NCBI GenBank assembly: GCA_947462335.1 | Contig: OX381705.1 | Span: forward strand, 46,948,175 to 47,012,174 | Source: Harmothoe impar | Lineage: Eukaryota; Annelida; Polychaeta; Phyllodocida; Polynoidae | Direction: 5' to 3' | DNA: 64,000 bases | Part shown: positions 31,901 to 36,600 of the stretch, piece by piece | Numbering within the stretch: position 1 is the first letter of the stretch | How the letters are laid out: every line of letters begins with the position of its first letter | Made by a program: the position numbers and the translations under genes | The notes under the pieces: model-generated | Seen by the model: only the letters and a program-made list of their open reading frames with translations | What the model was told of the DNA's origin: nothing | Databases searched by the model: none

Positions 31901-33631
31901 TGAAACACTCGGACGTCAATCTGCACGTGGTTCAGCACCCTGAGGGTGGGCGCGTACTGGACATCTTAGAGAAGGTCAGTGCAGGCAATACACAGAGATG
32001 CCAAGGGTTGTGATTTACAATTACAATGAACAAATTAGTATATTTTAAGAACTACTGATGTTATCATGACTTAGCCATATAAAATTGGCTTAAGGACAAA
32101 GCAAATCAATAGGCGCGGTAACCACATTTATAGATAGAGAGCTACATACAATAATGATATATATATAATAAGCTTCCATTCTCTCTTTGATATGACTATG
32201 AGGAGAGGAGTAAAACTAAAACATAGGAACCTATCTGAGTTATTGAACATAGCCCACAACAATGTCCCAATATCTTGTTACCAGAGAGCCAGTCTTCAGG
32301 CACAAGTGGACCTGCAGCCCATCTACACGTTGATACGGCAGTATGTCATGGCTAAGGACCCCGAGCTGAAACGGGGAAACCTAGCAAGGTAATTAAGTTT
32401 TTGAGAATGCCCACTACTTCCGAATATTATCATATTAACCCCTACTAGCCCACAAACATTCATGGACATAGAAACAGATAAGTGAAAATATGTGACTTTA
32501 TATAAATATCCTATAGCCTTATCATTCATGAATGCATTTCATGATAAAGTTGTACAAATAAGTACACTATATATCTTTACGTAATCTTTGCAGATGTTAC
32601 CTGCCAAGTGGTAAGGTACTTTGGCTCTGTGAGAAGCACCGTTCTGGACCACGCGTCACTGTACTTTCCGAAGAAGACGCCACGCCCCCCGACGACACCT
32701 CATCAGACATCCCCGAATCAGTACTGCTATCCAGGCTGGCTAGCCTCAGTAGTTCAATAGAAGAGAAAGAAAAAGAAGGTTAGTTATACAACACATGTCC
32801 CTAGTATGAAACCTTTGGGTTTTTTGTTCTTCAGAACGCATGCTGATAATAAGCTCAGAATCAATATATCACGGTATTATCATTCCAAATAGATATATTA
32901 TCTAAAGTCTTACAATTTTCATGACTTGAGCATTATACATATATGTAGCCTGCATGGTGGGTACTTAATATGTTTACTATGAGAGAGATGAATATATATA
33001 TTCACCAATAGACGCAACCAACAACAGCAAAAGGAATGACAGAATAAAACATTTATTATCGATATACCATCATTAGTTTCGACCATGTAGGTCTTCTTCA
33101 GGTTATGTATTTAACTTTATATCACAATGTTTCTTTTTGTTAGATTCGGGTGCACCGACCTACACACGGCCAATGTCTGCACGTCCAGTCTCAGCCAAGG
33201 CCAAAGCTAAGAGTGAGGAAACTACGTCCAAAAGTAAGAACGCCAAGACACCCAAGGACAATGGGCAACCCGCCACCAAACCCAAATCTCAATTTAAGGC
33301 GAAGGCGTCGGAATCTGATGTGCAACAAGCAAAGACAGCTAGGTCTAGTGCTAAATCTAATACCAAACAGACACCATCTCGAAAAACAGAAAAGACAGCT
33401 GGTTCTCCTGCTAAATCTAACACCAAAGAGACGCCATCTGCTAAATCAAGAGAACGCGTGAAGATCAGTTCAGCGGATAGCCAGAGGGCAAGCGCGAAGT
33501 CTGTCCGGTCGGCGGGGGATCCTGGTGCCCGTAGCAGGCCGGCTACCATGGAGGAAAAGGCCAATGTAGCGAGTAAGATAGCAGCAGCGGGCGTCAGCAG
33601 AACCAACAGCCAGGCGTGTGTGGTCCTCTAG
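203..33631 (+). CDS. ROCO-family protein with two TIR domains (3' part, 25 exons)
   Basis: Multi-exon gene truncated at its 5' end by the window. Exons that join in frame across GT-AG introns: 203-368, 666-834, 1517-1663, 1895-1984, 2383-2489, 2699-2777, 3379-3525, 3766-3930, 4116-4208, 17510-17604, 17810-17957, 18994-19313, 19486-19552, 19796-19957, 20216-20308, 20711-20896, 21018-21089, 21372-21482, 21898-22071, 22219-22344, 31010-31144, 31795-31974, 32300-32388, 32594-32778, 33144-33631 (TAG stop). They give 1263 residues: last leucine-rich repeat, Roc GTPase, COR, TIR, TIR, unrecognised region, Lys/Ser/Ala-rich tail. ROCO proteins are large cytosolic GTP-binding scaffolds, and TIR domains either assemble signalling complexes or cleave NAD+. 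The combination suggests an intracellular sensor or signalling protein, perhaps in innate immunity; that role is inferred. All junction phases agree, so the model is well supported, though cDNA could shift small exons. Confidence 0.88.
893..1060. repeat. Small fold-back (MITE-like) repeat in a ROCO intron
   Basis: Imperfect inverted repeat: the left arm from 893 (tatgccctttgtcg...ctggcgag) is complementary to the right arm 1018-1060 (ctcgccagg...gactaagggcata). It forms a hairpin of about 168 bp and resembles a non-autonomous DNA transposon, with no coding capacity. Confidence 0.6.
2383..17957 (+). CDS. ROCO exons 5-11: COR domain, split by a 13.3-kb intron
   Basis: Exons 2383-2489, 2699-2777, 3379-3525, 3766-3930, 4116-4208, 17510-17604 and 17810-17957. 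Diagnostic COR sequence is seen in exon 7 ([18 protein letters not shown] followed by a [11 protein letters not shown] strand) and in exon 9 ([15 protein letters not shown]), which runs straight into exon 10 ([10 protein letters not shown]). COR follows Roc in all ROCO proteins and mediates dimerisation coupled to the GTPase cycle. Exon 10 uses a donor inside CCAA|GTATGA, which joins in frame to exon 11 and rebuilds a Lys codon. The intron between exons 9 and 10 (4209-17509) holds most of the repeats of the first third of the window, including a complete LTR retrotransposon. Confidence 0.87.
2928..2997. repeat. Perfect 27-bp inverted repeat with a 16-bp loop
   Basis: Bases 2928-2954 are the exact reverse complement of 2971-2997, with 16 bp between them. 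It is intronic in the ROCO gene. It could be a MITE remnant or an RNA hairpin in the pre-mRNA. Confidence 0.85.
3141..3172. repeat. Short perfect hairpin (12-bp arms)
   Basis: ggtacgccacgc at 3141-3152 pairs with gcgtggcgtacc at 3161-3172 around an 8-bp loop. It lies about 140 bp after the 27-bp hairpin in the same intron. The word 'gccacgcgattgg' or similar occurs near both, so they may be parts of one decayed element. Confidence 0.7.
4300..4577 (+). repeat. 46-bp minisatellite, block 1
   Basis: About six tandem copies of a 46-bp unit built around tactcacacagtaactctgc, ctgcagctaggtcctcattc and atgtac. Variants alternate between aggtcctc and agttctcc. The block is cut on its right by the insertion of a retrotransposon fragment, after which the same array resumes at 5587. 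Confidence 0.93.
4578..5586 (+). mobile_element. 5'-truncated non-LTR retrotransposon fragment
   Basis: An insertion of about 1.0 kb inside the minisatellite. A 114-codon open stretch (4612-4953) matches the C-terminal end of Jockey/L2/CR1-group reverse transcriptase proteins: it has [32 protein letters not shown] and a final FK...LYKFL helix. The rest is 3' untranslated sequence ending in AATAAA-like words and a short A-run. The minisatellite words flanking the insert (atgtac at 4572-4577 and 5586-5591) look like a 6-bp target-site duplication. No RT catalytic core is present, so the fragment is dead. Confidence 0.75.
5587..6090 (+). repeat. 46-bp minisatellite, block 2
   Basis: About eleven further copies of the unit in block 1, in the same orientation, degenerating towards the right end (ctgtctgtaccttgg). 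Blocks 1 and 2 were clearly one array before the retrotransposon fragment inserted. Confidence 0.92.
6518..9427. mobile_element. 2.9-kb fold-back element with GGCCCGTA-type inverted ends
   Basis: The left end (caggcccgtatccag at 6518) and right end (ggctacgggcctg to 9427) are inverted repeats. Internal parts are also inverted: 'ggcgggtata/gggataccacc' lines near 6880-6960 and 8695-8740, 'aggccccc'-type lines near 7160-7310 and 8525-8655, and the minisatellite arms at 7409-8510. The whole element can fold back on itself. A 21-bp repeat (gcaagcgaagcgcagcgaagt, three copies, 6596-6658) lies near the left end. A second ggcccgt...acgggcc pair at 9364-9427 suggests a nested small copy. No transposase is visible, so it is non-autonomous. 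Open frames in it are proline-rich translations of the repeats. Confidence 0.7.
7409..8510. repeat. Two oppositely oriented minisatellite arms
   Basis: From about 7409 to 7762 the plus strand repeats units such as cctcacgtccactaccactt and cacatccaaccccct. From about 7763 to 8510 it repeats the opposite-strand form (gtggacgtgaggag, then ttggacgtgagggaggggtg). The switch near 7763 is abrupt, giving a potential hairpin with hundreds of base pairs. One strand is strongly purine-rich. Confidence 0.9.
9428..10130. other. Intronic sequence without a recognised gene
   Basis: Part of the long ROCO intron. GC-rich pieces (near 9485-9570, with a self-complementary gcggccg-containing stretch) alternate with ordinary sequence. 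I see no coding potential. Confidence 0.5.
10131..10285 (+). repeat. 27-bp tandem repeat
   Basis: Five to six copies of atcaaattgatacatcttag followed by tagcggc. One copy carries a 4-bp duplication (ttagttag) and the last copies are degenerate. Intronic. Confidence 0.9.
10405..10500. repeat. Copy of a dispersed 'aatgtaggcctact' repeat, left of the LTR element
   Basis: Contains taatgtaggcctact, gcctagactattgaaa and ccatttcagggaatggtcc. The last word reappears as its reverse complement at 15528-15546, on the other side of the LTR retrotransposon. Similar units recur at 15570-15880. Confidence 0.6.
10674..10804 (+). repeat. 5' LTR
   Basis: 131-bp copy of the terminal repeat. It contains aataaag near 10757, which could serve as a polyadenylation signal in the LTR transcript. 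It ends in ccaact, directly before the primer-binding site. Confidence 0.8.
10805..10820 (+). other. Primer-binding site (tRNA-Leu type)
   Basis: tggtgtcagcagtggg directly follows the 5' LTR. Its complement ends in TGACACCA, typical of a leucine tRNA 3' end, so the element probably primes minus-strand synthesis with tRNA-Leu. Confidence 0.75.
11017..15318 (+). CDS. Gag-Pol polyprotein of the LTR retrotransposon
   Basis: The open frame runs from a non-ATG codon at 10978; the first ATG, at 11017, gives 1433 residues. Domains in order: Gag capsid-like region; two CCHC zinc knuckles ([16 protein letters not shown] and [14 protein letters not shown]); aspartic protease with an altered active-site triad (QIDSAAG, where DSG/DTG is usual); reverse transcriptase ([25 protein letters not shown], and IADDIL at the YxDD site); RNase H ([11 protein letters not shown], Glu in [13 protein letters not shown]); integrase zinc-binding H-H-C-C (HANHLG...CEACGTC) and the DDE core ([27 protein letters not shown]); then a basic tail. 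It makes the particle, copies the RNA and integrates the cDNA. Gag and Pol are in one frame without a frameshift, and the frame is uninterrupted. It resembles the Mag/Gmr-like metazoan Ty3/gypsy groups; the clade is uncertain. The stop codon overlaps the start of the 3' LTR. Confidence 0.93.
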   Translation: MSRPRKPELSLSGNISENFKNFEMRFHDYCTEAEYRDLAKDPVTHRVEYYAKPLMEITALRSSMPDEALQVIRYSIEPQIPVADKAKPWVWMERLRIHYTGTATSSLLTDRFTFWLATQGAHESIQDWETHVRRDCSLCGYDALTDEMSRGKFIFGLRNSDIRADLLKCHVKADDTKKTLSDVVAEAKTLEAAKRVNQLIGEASGRTDETVNWAAQGKAHKDMQLRRESGTCHWCGDKRGPHPWSNCPAKGKTCDKCGGNDHFSRVCLETQGDNRRPQSQGRGAGQSRRNRRGRGGYHGTPNKPPTDDRARQHSVHAVQADGDQACAPESAYPHDQYDEQCYSLGDVDAFQAGARKGRKYFAHLLLSDKGDSFVRTPVQIDSAAGINTMPERLAKSLFPTITMSRSPYQLFPYKKTSPVKPLGQINLLCDRGNRYYDLVFQVLADSDIGDKPALLSGEDSESSGLITIMADEVLSLSPDVVDAADQGQCPPSPKTIKIPLSRRLPPAGKLTKDAILREYKSSFQGLGYLGPTVHFQMKADVMPVQMPNHRVPVAKREKEKEALDRYVALGIMEKVDEPTPWCSNALIRETPKKFRVCIDPSQTVNKAIMRPFFQIPTLKEHLHKLGDAKCFSLLDVREGFLHIPLDEESSLQTTMHTSYGRYRWLRLPFGISSAPEEFQKRLLDALEGLEGTICIADDILVYGEGESYDVAKVNHDRRLAALMERCVAKDIRLNPDKFKFALKELKFMGNIITDNGMRPDPDKVAAIVGMPTPTNKAGLLRFIGMATYLSQFCENLSSTLQPLRMLTKDGASFIWSDTQEQAFQSAKALITSAPTLLYYCLDKPVTLQVDASESGLGAALLQPNAKGELQPVAFSSCHLSATEQRYSQMEKECLAICQGLHKFDQWLYGKADITVHTDHKPLVPIMSKPLHKAPARLQRMLMTLQRYRFALEYKKGTTLLIADTLSRAALHTPVNTPVTGFEVFRLECESICRSPRLTGETEKEIVLLTNADETLSALRDTIIDGWPDDRTLLPKDLRPFWGYRDELSVLNEAIYKGETVLVPQQLRAKMLGKIHANHLGAESNYRMAKQVLFWPGMRAAIKDMCEACGTCALYGSASQKEPMMSLPIPTRAWELLSQDLCAFEGKDYLVTVCHFSDWIEVDELGDTLASTVVAKTEAHLATFGAPARIHTDNGPQFIGKDYADLAIRYNFNHTTSSPYYPKGNGRAEAAVKVAKGLLKKSTNISLALLLHRNTPQSGYTYSPAQRMLCRRTRTPLPTSDRLLDPQVVDTRVVQEEIEARRVASKTLYDRNVVHHSPLSIGDYAYLKPPPNKRGQPWAYGQVVDCKGPRSYTLQTDRGTASRNRVHVRAAAPPQKDLGCVQAPQVLVPGGPPLVRAPGQPDLQDNQLESQPGVTAPRSPVRSPMGIQDPRWRT
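15299..15429 (+). repeat. 3' LTR
   Basis: 131-bp copy that matches the 5' LTR except for one base. The end of the Gag-Pol frame lies inside its first 20 bp. Confidence 0.8.
15528..15900. repeat. Dispersed 'aatgtaggcctacta' repeats, right of the LTR element
   Basis: At least four imperfect copies of a roughly 45-100 bp unit containing caatgtaggcctactaactg and tagactattgaaaa, starting near 15571, 15695, 15752 and 15834. Related to the copy at 10405-10500, which suggests that the LTR element landed within an existing repeat cluster. Confidence 0.7.
16207..17262 (+). repeat. 46-bp minisatellite, block 3
   Basis: About 23 tandem copies of the unit seen at 4300-4577 and 5587-6090, in the same orientation. 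Higher-order duplication is visible: the run with tataactcatagagtaactc occurs twice, near 17040 and 17180. The array ends 250 bp before ROCO exon 10. Each unit contains ctctgcctgcag, which resembles a weak 3' splice site. Confidence 0.93.
17958..18993. other. Intron with a polypyrimidine tract
   Basis: ROCO intron 11. It contains about 285 bp (18600-18885) made almost only of C and T (ccctcc, ccccgtcc units) on the plus strand. Open frames there are proline/serine or glycine/arginine translations of the low-complexity DNA. Such mirror-like purine/pyrimidine DNA can form triplex structures. Confidence 0.8.
18994..20308 (+). CDS. ROCO exons 12-15: linker and first, degenerate TIR domain
   Basis: Exons 18994-19313, 19486-19552, 19796-19957 and 20216-20308. 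After a helical linker the sequence [15 protein letters not shown] resembles the first strand and AA-loop of TIR domains. It is followed by [17 protein letters not shown] (box 2-like region) and [20 protein letters not shown] (strand D and following helix). At the position where the second TIR reads CQMEF, with the Glu conserved in many TIR domains, this copy reads CQRLF, so the acidic residue is missing. The domain ends at VYINFQ, matching the end of the second TIR at PKVNFQ. I read it as a duplicated TIR that has lost any NADase potential and may act as an adaptor or regulator. TIR identity is from motif and fold pattern only. Confidence 0.75.
20711..22344 (+). CDS. ROCO exons 16-20: second TIR domain (well preserved)
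   Basis: Exons 20711-20896, 21018-21089, 21372-21482, 21898-22071 and 22219-22344. Box 1 is [20 protein letters not shown], followed by [42 protein letters not shown], and [16 protein letters not shown]. The Glu after NCQM lies where SARM1-like TIRs have their catalytic Glu, although the residue is also common in non-enzymatic TIRs, so it does not prove NAD+ cleavage. An insertion rich in Gly/Pro ([12 protein letters not shown]) follows the first helix. After the TIR come an amphipathic stretch and [17 protein letters not shown] of unknown role. The domain architecture fits a signalling or innate-immunity protein. Confidence 0.87.
22434..22458 (-). terminator. Polyadenylation signal and A-tail of the non-LTR element
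   Basis: On the minus strand AATAAA (22458-22453) is followed, 7 bases later, by 12 consecutive A (22445-22434). This marks the 3' end of the element and shows that it was copied from a polyadenylated RNA. Confidence 0.85.
22874..25849 (-). CDS. Endonuclease-reverse transcriptase (ORF3 of the non-LTR element)
   Basis: 991 codons from a TTG at 25849; a stop lies about 10 codons upstream, and the first ATG is at codon 24 (25780). Residues about 18-240 are an apurinic-type endonuclease with its usual motifs: HMNCRS, SETW, VYRPP, GDFNMD and ISDHLPV. Residues about 490-760 are reverse transcriptase: [41 protein letters not shown] and YADD (residues 691-694). The C-terminal part has the thumb-like region and conserved RR...L motifs but no recognised RNase H. 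The protein nicks target DNA and copies the element RNA at the nick. An overlapping 84-codon frame (26064-25810) ends just inside the start, so initiation could involve reinitiation or a frameshift. Confidence 0.93.
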   Translation of the reverse strand: MGPDAKNFKGSNVKDFKGFGVLHMNCRSYYGKKDEMHKLLNNWDIITLSETWLKETHDESMVSWPGKTYFRLDRVHKGAGGVMCLVPTEIAPYCVINRALTVSNKDLECLTLNIDIPKCKRMIVSSVYRPPRKDIKVLCNHLQLIGENIDKEIWICGDFNMDFRKTDTDCFRSVIEKCKAFGALPLINEITRYKKRKNGRRGAGTTIDNIITNSRFVSEYGVLNVLISDHLPVYAVKKKDKTMYTLRETVGRSYKNYNFNELAERLLFSDWDYFYNLEQTGLKWEFIMNIISDYLNDNCPLRVISFKDFGNDWFNREILDLVNLRRDNLIHYKNTEDDKYLNEAKTLRQSITVAIKHSKSDIFKQKLEEHQGNPKQFWKSVNGLLKHRNGVQMPRLKDEDTDEFVKHEDTPEFINKFFSSVGDKLFKSKLDSGLDFNSTVYVAPDESTYFHEHADLDIKFDDVKEVIHNINIAKPSGVEHVNSKILKDVFLCIIPQIRHLFQYSFDNADFPKSWAKAVITPLPKGGDTSSVSNLRPISILPVVGKLQESLAHAYLSVHLESNNILSKCQFGYRKNCSTGEAVFNYVNDLFRNRDLGHYTAATYIDMRKAFDSIHHGLLLKKLASIGMNYKFLKWIESYLSDREQQTRVEGITSGTQPVNFGVPQGSVLGPLLFILFINDIVDCIDNCKVLMYADDIVLYKNDPNYRLAERAVQMDLNAIAKWCNKNSMTINVKKTQCMWFGSSQKLALAPKLNLYIGNMKLDDVKCYKYLGAKIDSELTLSTFVKEIQCKITNKIFKLAKLRYMVDEHTAIAIYRQTILPFADYCCFLIDSASQKNLINKVQVLQNQALRICLRCKMRDETVLGLHKRCEIPMLVDRRKELLSSLMFRKSKKIVRLDMARNTRQADNFNFVLKRPRSDFYIKSPYYRGVKLWDTIDKEVQFLVKKESFKIHVKNKFKTNMRGKRREYINSREYLNRQLRVRARNDILVNVD
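26064..27091 (-). other. Inter-ORF spacer with a repeated 17-bp motif
   Basis: Spacer between the SGNH and endonuclease-RT frames. The word ctgtccactgaacctgc (plus strand) occurs exactly at 26521-26537, 26883-26899 and 26993-27009, with weaker copies at 26815-26832 and 26941-26955. A TCTTGAA microsatellite lies at 26724-26750. No domain was recognised in any frame. Confidence 0.75.
27092..27838 (-). CDS. SGNH/GDSL hydrolase-like protein (ORF2 of the non-LTR element)
   Basis: 248 residues from an ATG at 27838, starting 79 bp after the ORF1 stop on the same strand. Block I is [12 protein letters not shown] with the nucleophile Ser in GDS (residues 41-43). A block III-like [11 protein letters not shown] (GVCD, residues 94-97) has Cys where the usual GxND has Asn. 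Block V is DGCHPDEA (residues 216-219), supplying the Asp and His of the triad. A hydrophobic strand followed by IAGIYG lies at 138-147. The family hydrolyses esters, including lipids and acetylated sugars or proteins. SGNH esterase domains are known inside ORF1 of some CR1-like elements; here the domain is a separate ORF. Its substrate is unknown; it may act on membranes or acetylated groups during retrotransposition. A 1.0-kb spacer separates it from the endonuclease-RT frame. Confidence 0.82.
   Translation of the reverse strand: MANKYEHVYTNDLFYPGLHKRIYQRIIGTRRANECSIFIIGDSRLGNVYSSLSQKTAAHCVINYAMGLSTDQARYITQHRLYREHYHYVILMTGVCDLTVKSKGSLVSFPDLTEVAAAYVLDKQLKFRKEVRPYQPSLIIIIAGIYGMEIGRFNVKHLPPNTPYQEDPNQANLDAGMRSLNSLMHIENKKETMIKLRIDGLVHRSHGKDCYEKLQDGCHPDEALVQKITDYMSKTIEDIVKNYNEAYM
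27918..30374 (-). CDS. ORF1 protein: coiled coil, L1-type RNA-binding region, NADAR domain, poly-Q
   Basis: 818 residues from an ATG at 30374. Residues about 100-225 have heptad-like coiled-coil pattern ([14 protein letters not shown]). Residues about 250-395 resemble the RRM plus C-terminal domains of L1 ORF1p ([20 protein letters not shown], then [20 protein letters not shown]). Residues about 438-595 match the NADAR (YbiA/DUF1768) superfamily: [74 protein letters not shown] and VKVRDYL. The Asp normally before WG appears to be replaced (SKIWGG). Residues about 600-790 are Gln/His-rich. L1-type ORF1 proteins trimerise and coat element RNA. NADAR enzymes act on ADP-ribose-containing substrates, reportedly including ADP-ribosylated guanine; removal of such marks from element nucleic acid is my inference. 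Confidence 0.88.
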   Translation of the reverse strand: MAITRSHTVTTNLEEKHQNKVPILQIKSTSLDKVVDMEKLDSMVQIDDLIVNQDTSEKEIASKPPAGGAASFENNGGYAGSPVVRQGGIIETPATMYSISTQLHDLTVSLEKRFTNITNCDINRTAHYDHQLKLVHDRITSVETKMEQVLLTNVKSVRQEVEKGDIFAKTAFTNVSQDLAKLEQKLDMKLSDVEADRKRLDEYKHQTDQYLKRLKLEITQQIKDVHGADPSSMSGAVKSRNAVHRPDEHPTRNLVIHGVPEMENENLYIHVKNIAQDMGLYISPLDITGIRRMRNPHRKLDTSAKVPILVCLSTLSLKTKIYRQQRNLKHNGIEGISLCEDEPKQVRILKNKLRKIVRYCQDNDVEARIEESRILIDGSYYLFDELVNIPPIYLPPQVTTQDLSNTATDGPPIATSGVPSNNDVIMPRRPERLRQTSKGFVYNGEGTFLSNFYPCLFKYMFNGEEKEFTCVEQAYAYIKCVLHKEVERAMRVLAEKSPLKMKAVAGEFPSSKEWVDYRESLMEKLMIAKYTQNLELKARLISTAPHPCIESTFSKIWGGYADFNSSEYDNGTYSGENRQGKITVKVRDYLIQLDTLMLQAQCQQQPQRPQQPQELQRHQPDSLQLTHIRQLSPQQQQQQQSSPSRDLVQQQEQHKLQHRHQSLQLSDVEGLRQQQQQQQQQRQQQQQQQQRFQQHNSQSPAHVPFVPLLRTPSQGAAVSLVTGQHHQLLQDQHHNQHQQQAQHQSFQQQREQPVPQLSGLPYSPRPMLFQHHIHQQQLHQQHQQQVQRRDDINSQLGGSYIARDDGLMTEQTVPKQVV
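30375..30740 (-). promoter_or_regulatory. Putative 5' UTR/internal promoter of the non-LTR element
   Basis: Relatively CpG-rich sequence upstream of ORF1 in otherwise AT-rich surroundings. A TGACGTCA (CRE-type) word overlaps the ORF1 start codon, and gcgcatgcgt (NRF-1-like) lies at 30714-30723. Non-LTR elements usually carry an internal promoter at the 5' end, so this is the expected place; function is inferred. Confidence 0.45.
31010..33631 (+). CDS. ROCO exons 21-25: C-terminal region and basic tail
   Basis: Exons 31010-31144, 31795-31974, 32300-32388, 32594-32778 and 33144-33631. An acidic segment ([12 protein letters not shown]) leads into a compact region containing [17 protein letters not shown] and [16 protein letters not shown], whose regularly placed Cys, His and Trp suggest a small folded, possibly metal-binding module; I do not recognise the family. 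The last exon is low in complexity, with repeated Lys/Ser/Ala/Pro segments such as SAKSNTK that occur in tandem, and it ends in QACVVL. CVVL has the form of a CaaX box (Cys, two aliphatic residues, Leu), which would allow geranylgeranylation and membrane attachment; this is seen in the sequence but not proven. The stop codon ends at 33631. Confidence 0.82.
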
Positions 33632-36600
33632 CCGCTTTGGTGTGTGGAGAGTGACGCTAATAGAAACCAAACTATGGGGGTGTAGAGGGGTCCCCCCCGA
33701 GGTAAAGAAAATCGCCGAAACAAAGGGGTCCAGGTAGAAAAGTAACTTTTTTGCACCATTTTAACTATTGTCAATTTTTTCTAAAAGTCGCCAGGTCGCT
33801 GATATTATTGCCTTAGGTCGACAGTCGCCTTCAAAACAGTCCAGGTCGCCTTTGACCCATCTGCAGTGACAACTCTACCTCAACGTAAAGTCTGATAAAC
33901 TAATGTGAGCTTGTTCTGAGTCAGGACCATACATCATATAATAGTCTGTGATACTGCATGATTCCTTAACACTGTGATACTGCTATTATGTAACCTGTCC
34001 AAATTTGATGATGGATGTGGATTGTACATGCAGGACCGTATCATAATATATTCTATATCATGTCATGATGTCCGGGAATCTCTGATGATGTTGGGAATAA
34101 GATATATCCGTCCAATCATGTTAACAAGAAAAAATATCTTGGCAGTTATCCCTGTTGCTTCACTGTCATAGATATGCATTATATGTATATGTATATTTAT
34201 GACTATCTAGTTTATTTTTGGAAATAGTGTGATAACTCACAAAGCCAAGAAGTCTATAAAGAGGACACTTGGGAGGCGTGTTCATTGATAATTCATTTTC
34301 TGTTCATTTCATGGAGTAAACTTCATCCATATATATCATGTTACATCTCTTGATGATAAGGTTGTGTTCGTATCTCACAGTGATTGTGCCTTAGGTGAAG
34401 GGCAGTCGCCTCTGCATGTGTTCGGCAGTCAAATAGTCTAGTCTATATCTTATTAAATGCTCTTTTTAGAATGGGTATATTGTACAATCACCCTGTTAAT
34501 CACTCGATCTGTTACGAATTGAATTACATTCATACACATGTCTACATGCATCAAAGTGTACATCTAATCTTGTCAATTTATTAAATCTGATGTTTGATAT
34601 GAAACTTTGCACATTTTATATATACCTCGCATATTCTTATACACATCTACCCAAAAGTACTGTGAATAGGTTGGGTTATAGTTATGTTGCCAGTTTCAAA
34701 AAAGAAAGAAAAGTGGTGTTCGGGGAAAAGCCCCCCGATATATACTATAACATGACTTCAAACTGGTTAGACTACACGAGGTACTTAATGCCCAAGCACC
34801 TTGGTGAGTTTGTCCCTAAAGTACATGACTGCTGGGAGTACCAACATATTGGCCCCTCAGAGGGAGCCACTGTTCCACCTCAGGTTCGTTCTCCACACCA
34901 CCACTAGGTGTCACTCAGGGGGCTGTAGGACGTTGTGAGGCCTCTGCTGCGTCAGTGGGCGTCCTTTTAGGGACAGAATAATGCAATATATGTCTATATC
35001 GAATGTTTAAGGACATGGGCTCCAGGTGACATAAAAATAGTTTGACAAACATTTTTCTTTAAACTCGTATTATTTGTTCTTTATATCATATGCAATCAAA
35101 ATAAAAAATATAAAAGTGGGGTCCCAATGCTAGTTTCTCCAGGATTGACCACATACGATGGATGTTTATATCATTGACTTGAATGGGCTCAGTCAGTGAA
35201 AGTAGCTATATCTGGTGTGTTTTGGTGAATAAATCACAAACTAGACTACCAATTTATCTTTTAAAAACTACAGTTAAGCTTAATGAACCTAGAGAGACTG
35301 ATGCATTAATTCTTAAGCAAGGGGGGGGGGGGGGGGGGGGTTGAGGTACTTTTTGTGGAAACTCTTTGATGCTTCATGAAAAGGCAGAAATACATAATCT
35401 AGGACTAACTTTTGAACTAATAATGATAGAAGCTAGCTTTAAAAAATGTCAGAATCCTATCAATGTGAAATGAACTGTAGTTCACAAAAAGGCGACTAGG
35501 CGCCAGCCGCTCTTGTCTATATACATGATGTATACAATCATATTTGGAATATAGATGGAATTATGTACTATCGTAGTGCAAGATCTGCGAGTATGAAGCT
35601 TCTTTGGCTAACATTTGTACCGTCTCACAAAAAAAACATTCCGTCCTATATTTATGGTTACAGTATGTAACTCGTGTTAGCTATAAATAAATATATACAT
35701 GTACATACAGAAAATATACAACGTGAATTTAATAAAAGTATATACCATTAAAGAAATGAAATGAAATGGATGGTGTCTGATTTTACATCATTACATTGTT
35801 TTGCATCAGTACCAATGTCGCCCCCCATGCCTTTTATAACTCATGACAGGTATTGCACTTTGAAAATGAGGGTTGTCGCTGCATACCATTACAAACCTGA
35901 CCTATTGGGTATTGTATTAATCGTCCATATAATTACCCAACTCGCCGCCCTCCCCCATTCCTTCCCCCTCCCAAAGTAAGTCGCAAGACATGTGATATCA
36001 CGGGCTGGTGGAATAGAGGAGATCAAAATACTATTGAGATGGGTAGTTCCCATATCACCAAAGGTAACAATGAGCCCAATCATATCTGTGCTTATCAAGT
36101 TATCTTATGATCCGATCTATTGGAGTGTTTTGATCCTTCCGATTGCTGCAGTAATTTCGCGATCCAGAGACCACCAGTTCGCATGAACGATATATTTGCC
36201 AATGCTACTGTACATACCCAGATGCCCCGGTGGTAACGGTACAATTACGTCACTGCTAGTGGGGTTGGGTTGGGGGAGAGGCGGGGGGGGGGGGTCTTTT
36301 GCTGTTCAAATGCTGTTCAAAATGGTTACAAAGGTTGGGTAAGTCCTGAAAATGCCACAAAAAACTGACATAATTGTTGAACGTTCTTAACAGCATATAA
36401 GATTCACAGGTATCCAGCCAACATCGTTTGTTTAATCAACCCTAGATGACAGCTATGTTTGTCCCAAGTCTAAATGTGAAAAGTGCATCCCTGGCCACAT
36501 AGGTTTAGCCTACTTTGATTGGCAGTTTTAATCATGAACATCAAATAACCTCCCACAATCTATCGGGATAGCCTTTCGAGTGTCACAGTATCAAGTAACA

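Noticed and set aside
34590..34907. 105-codon frame after the ROCO gene
   Set aside because: It has no recognisable domain and AT-rich ordinary composition; I could not connect it to an exon series.
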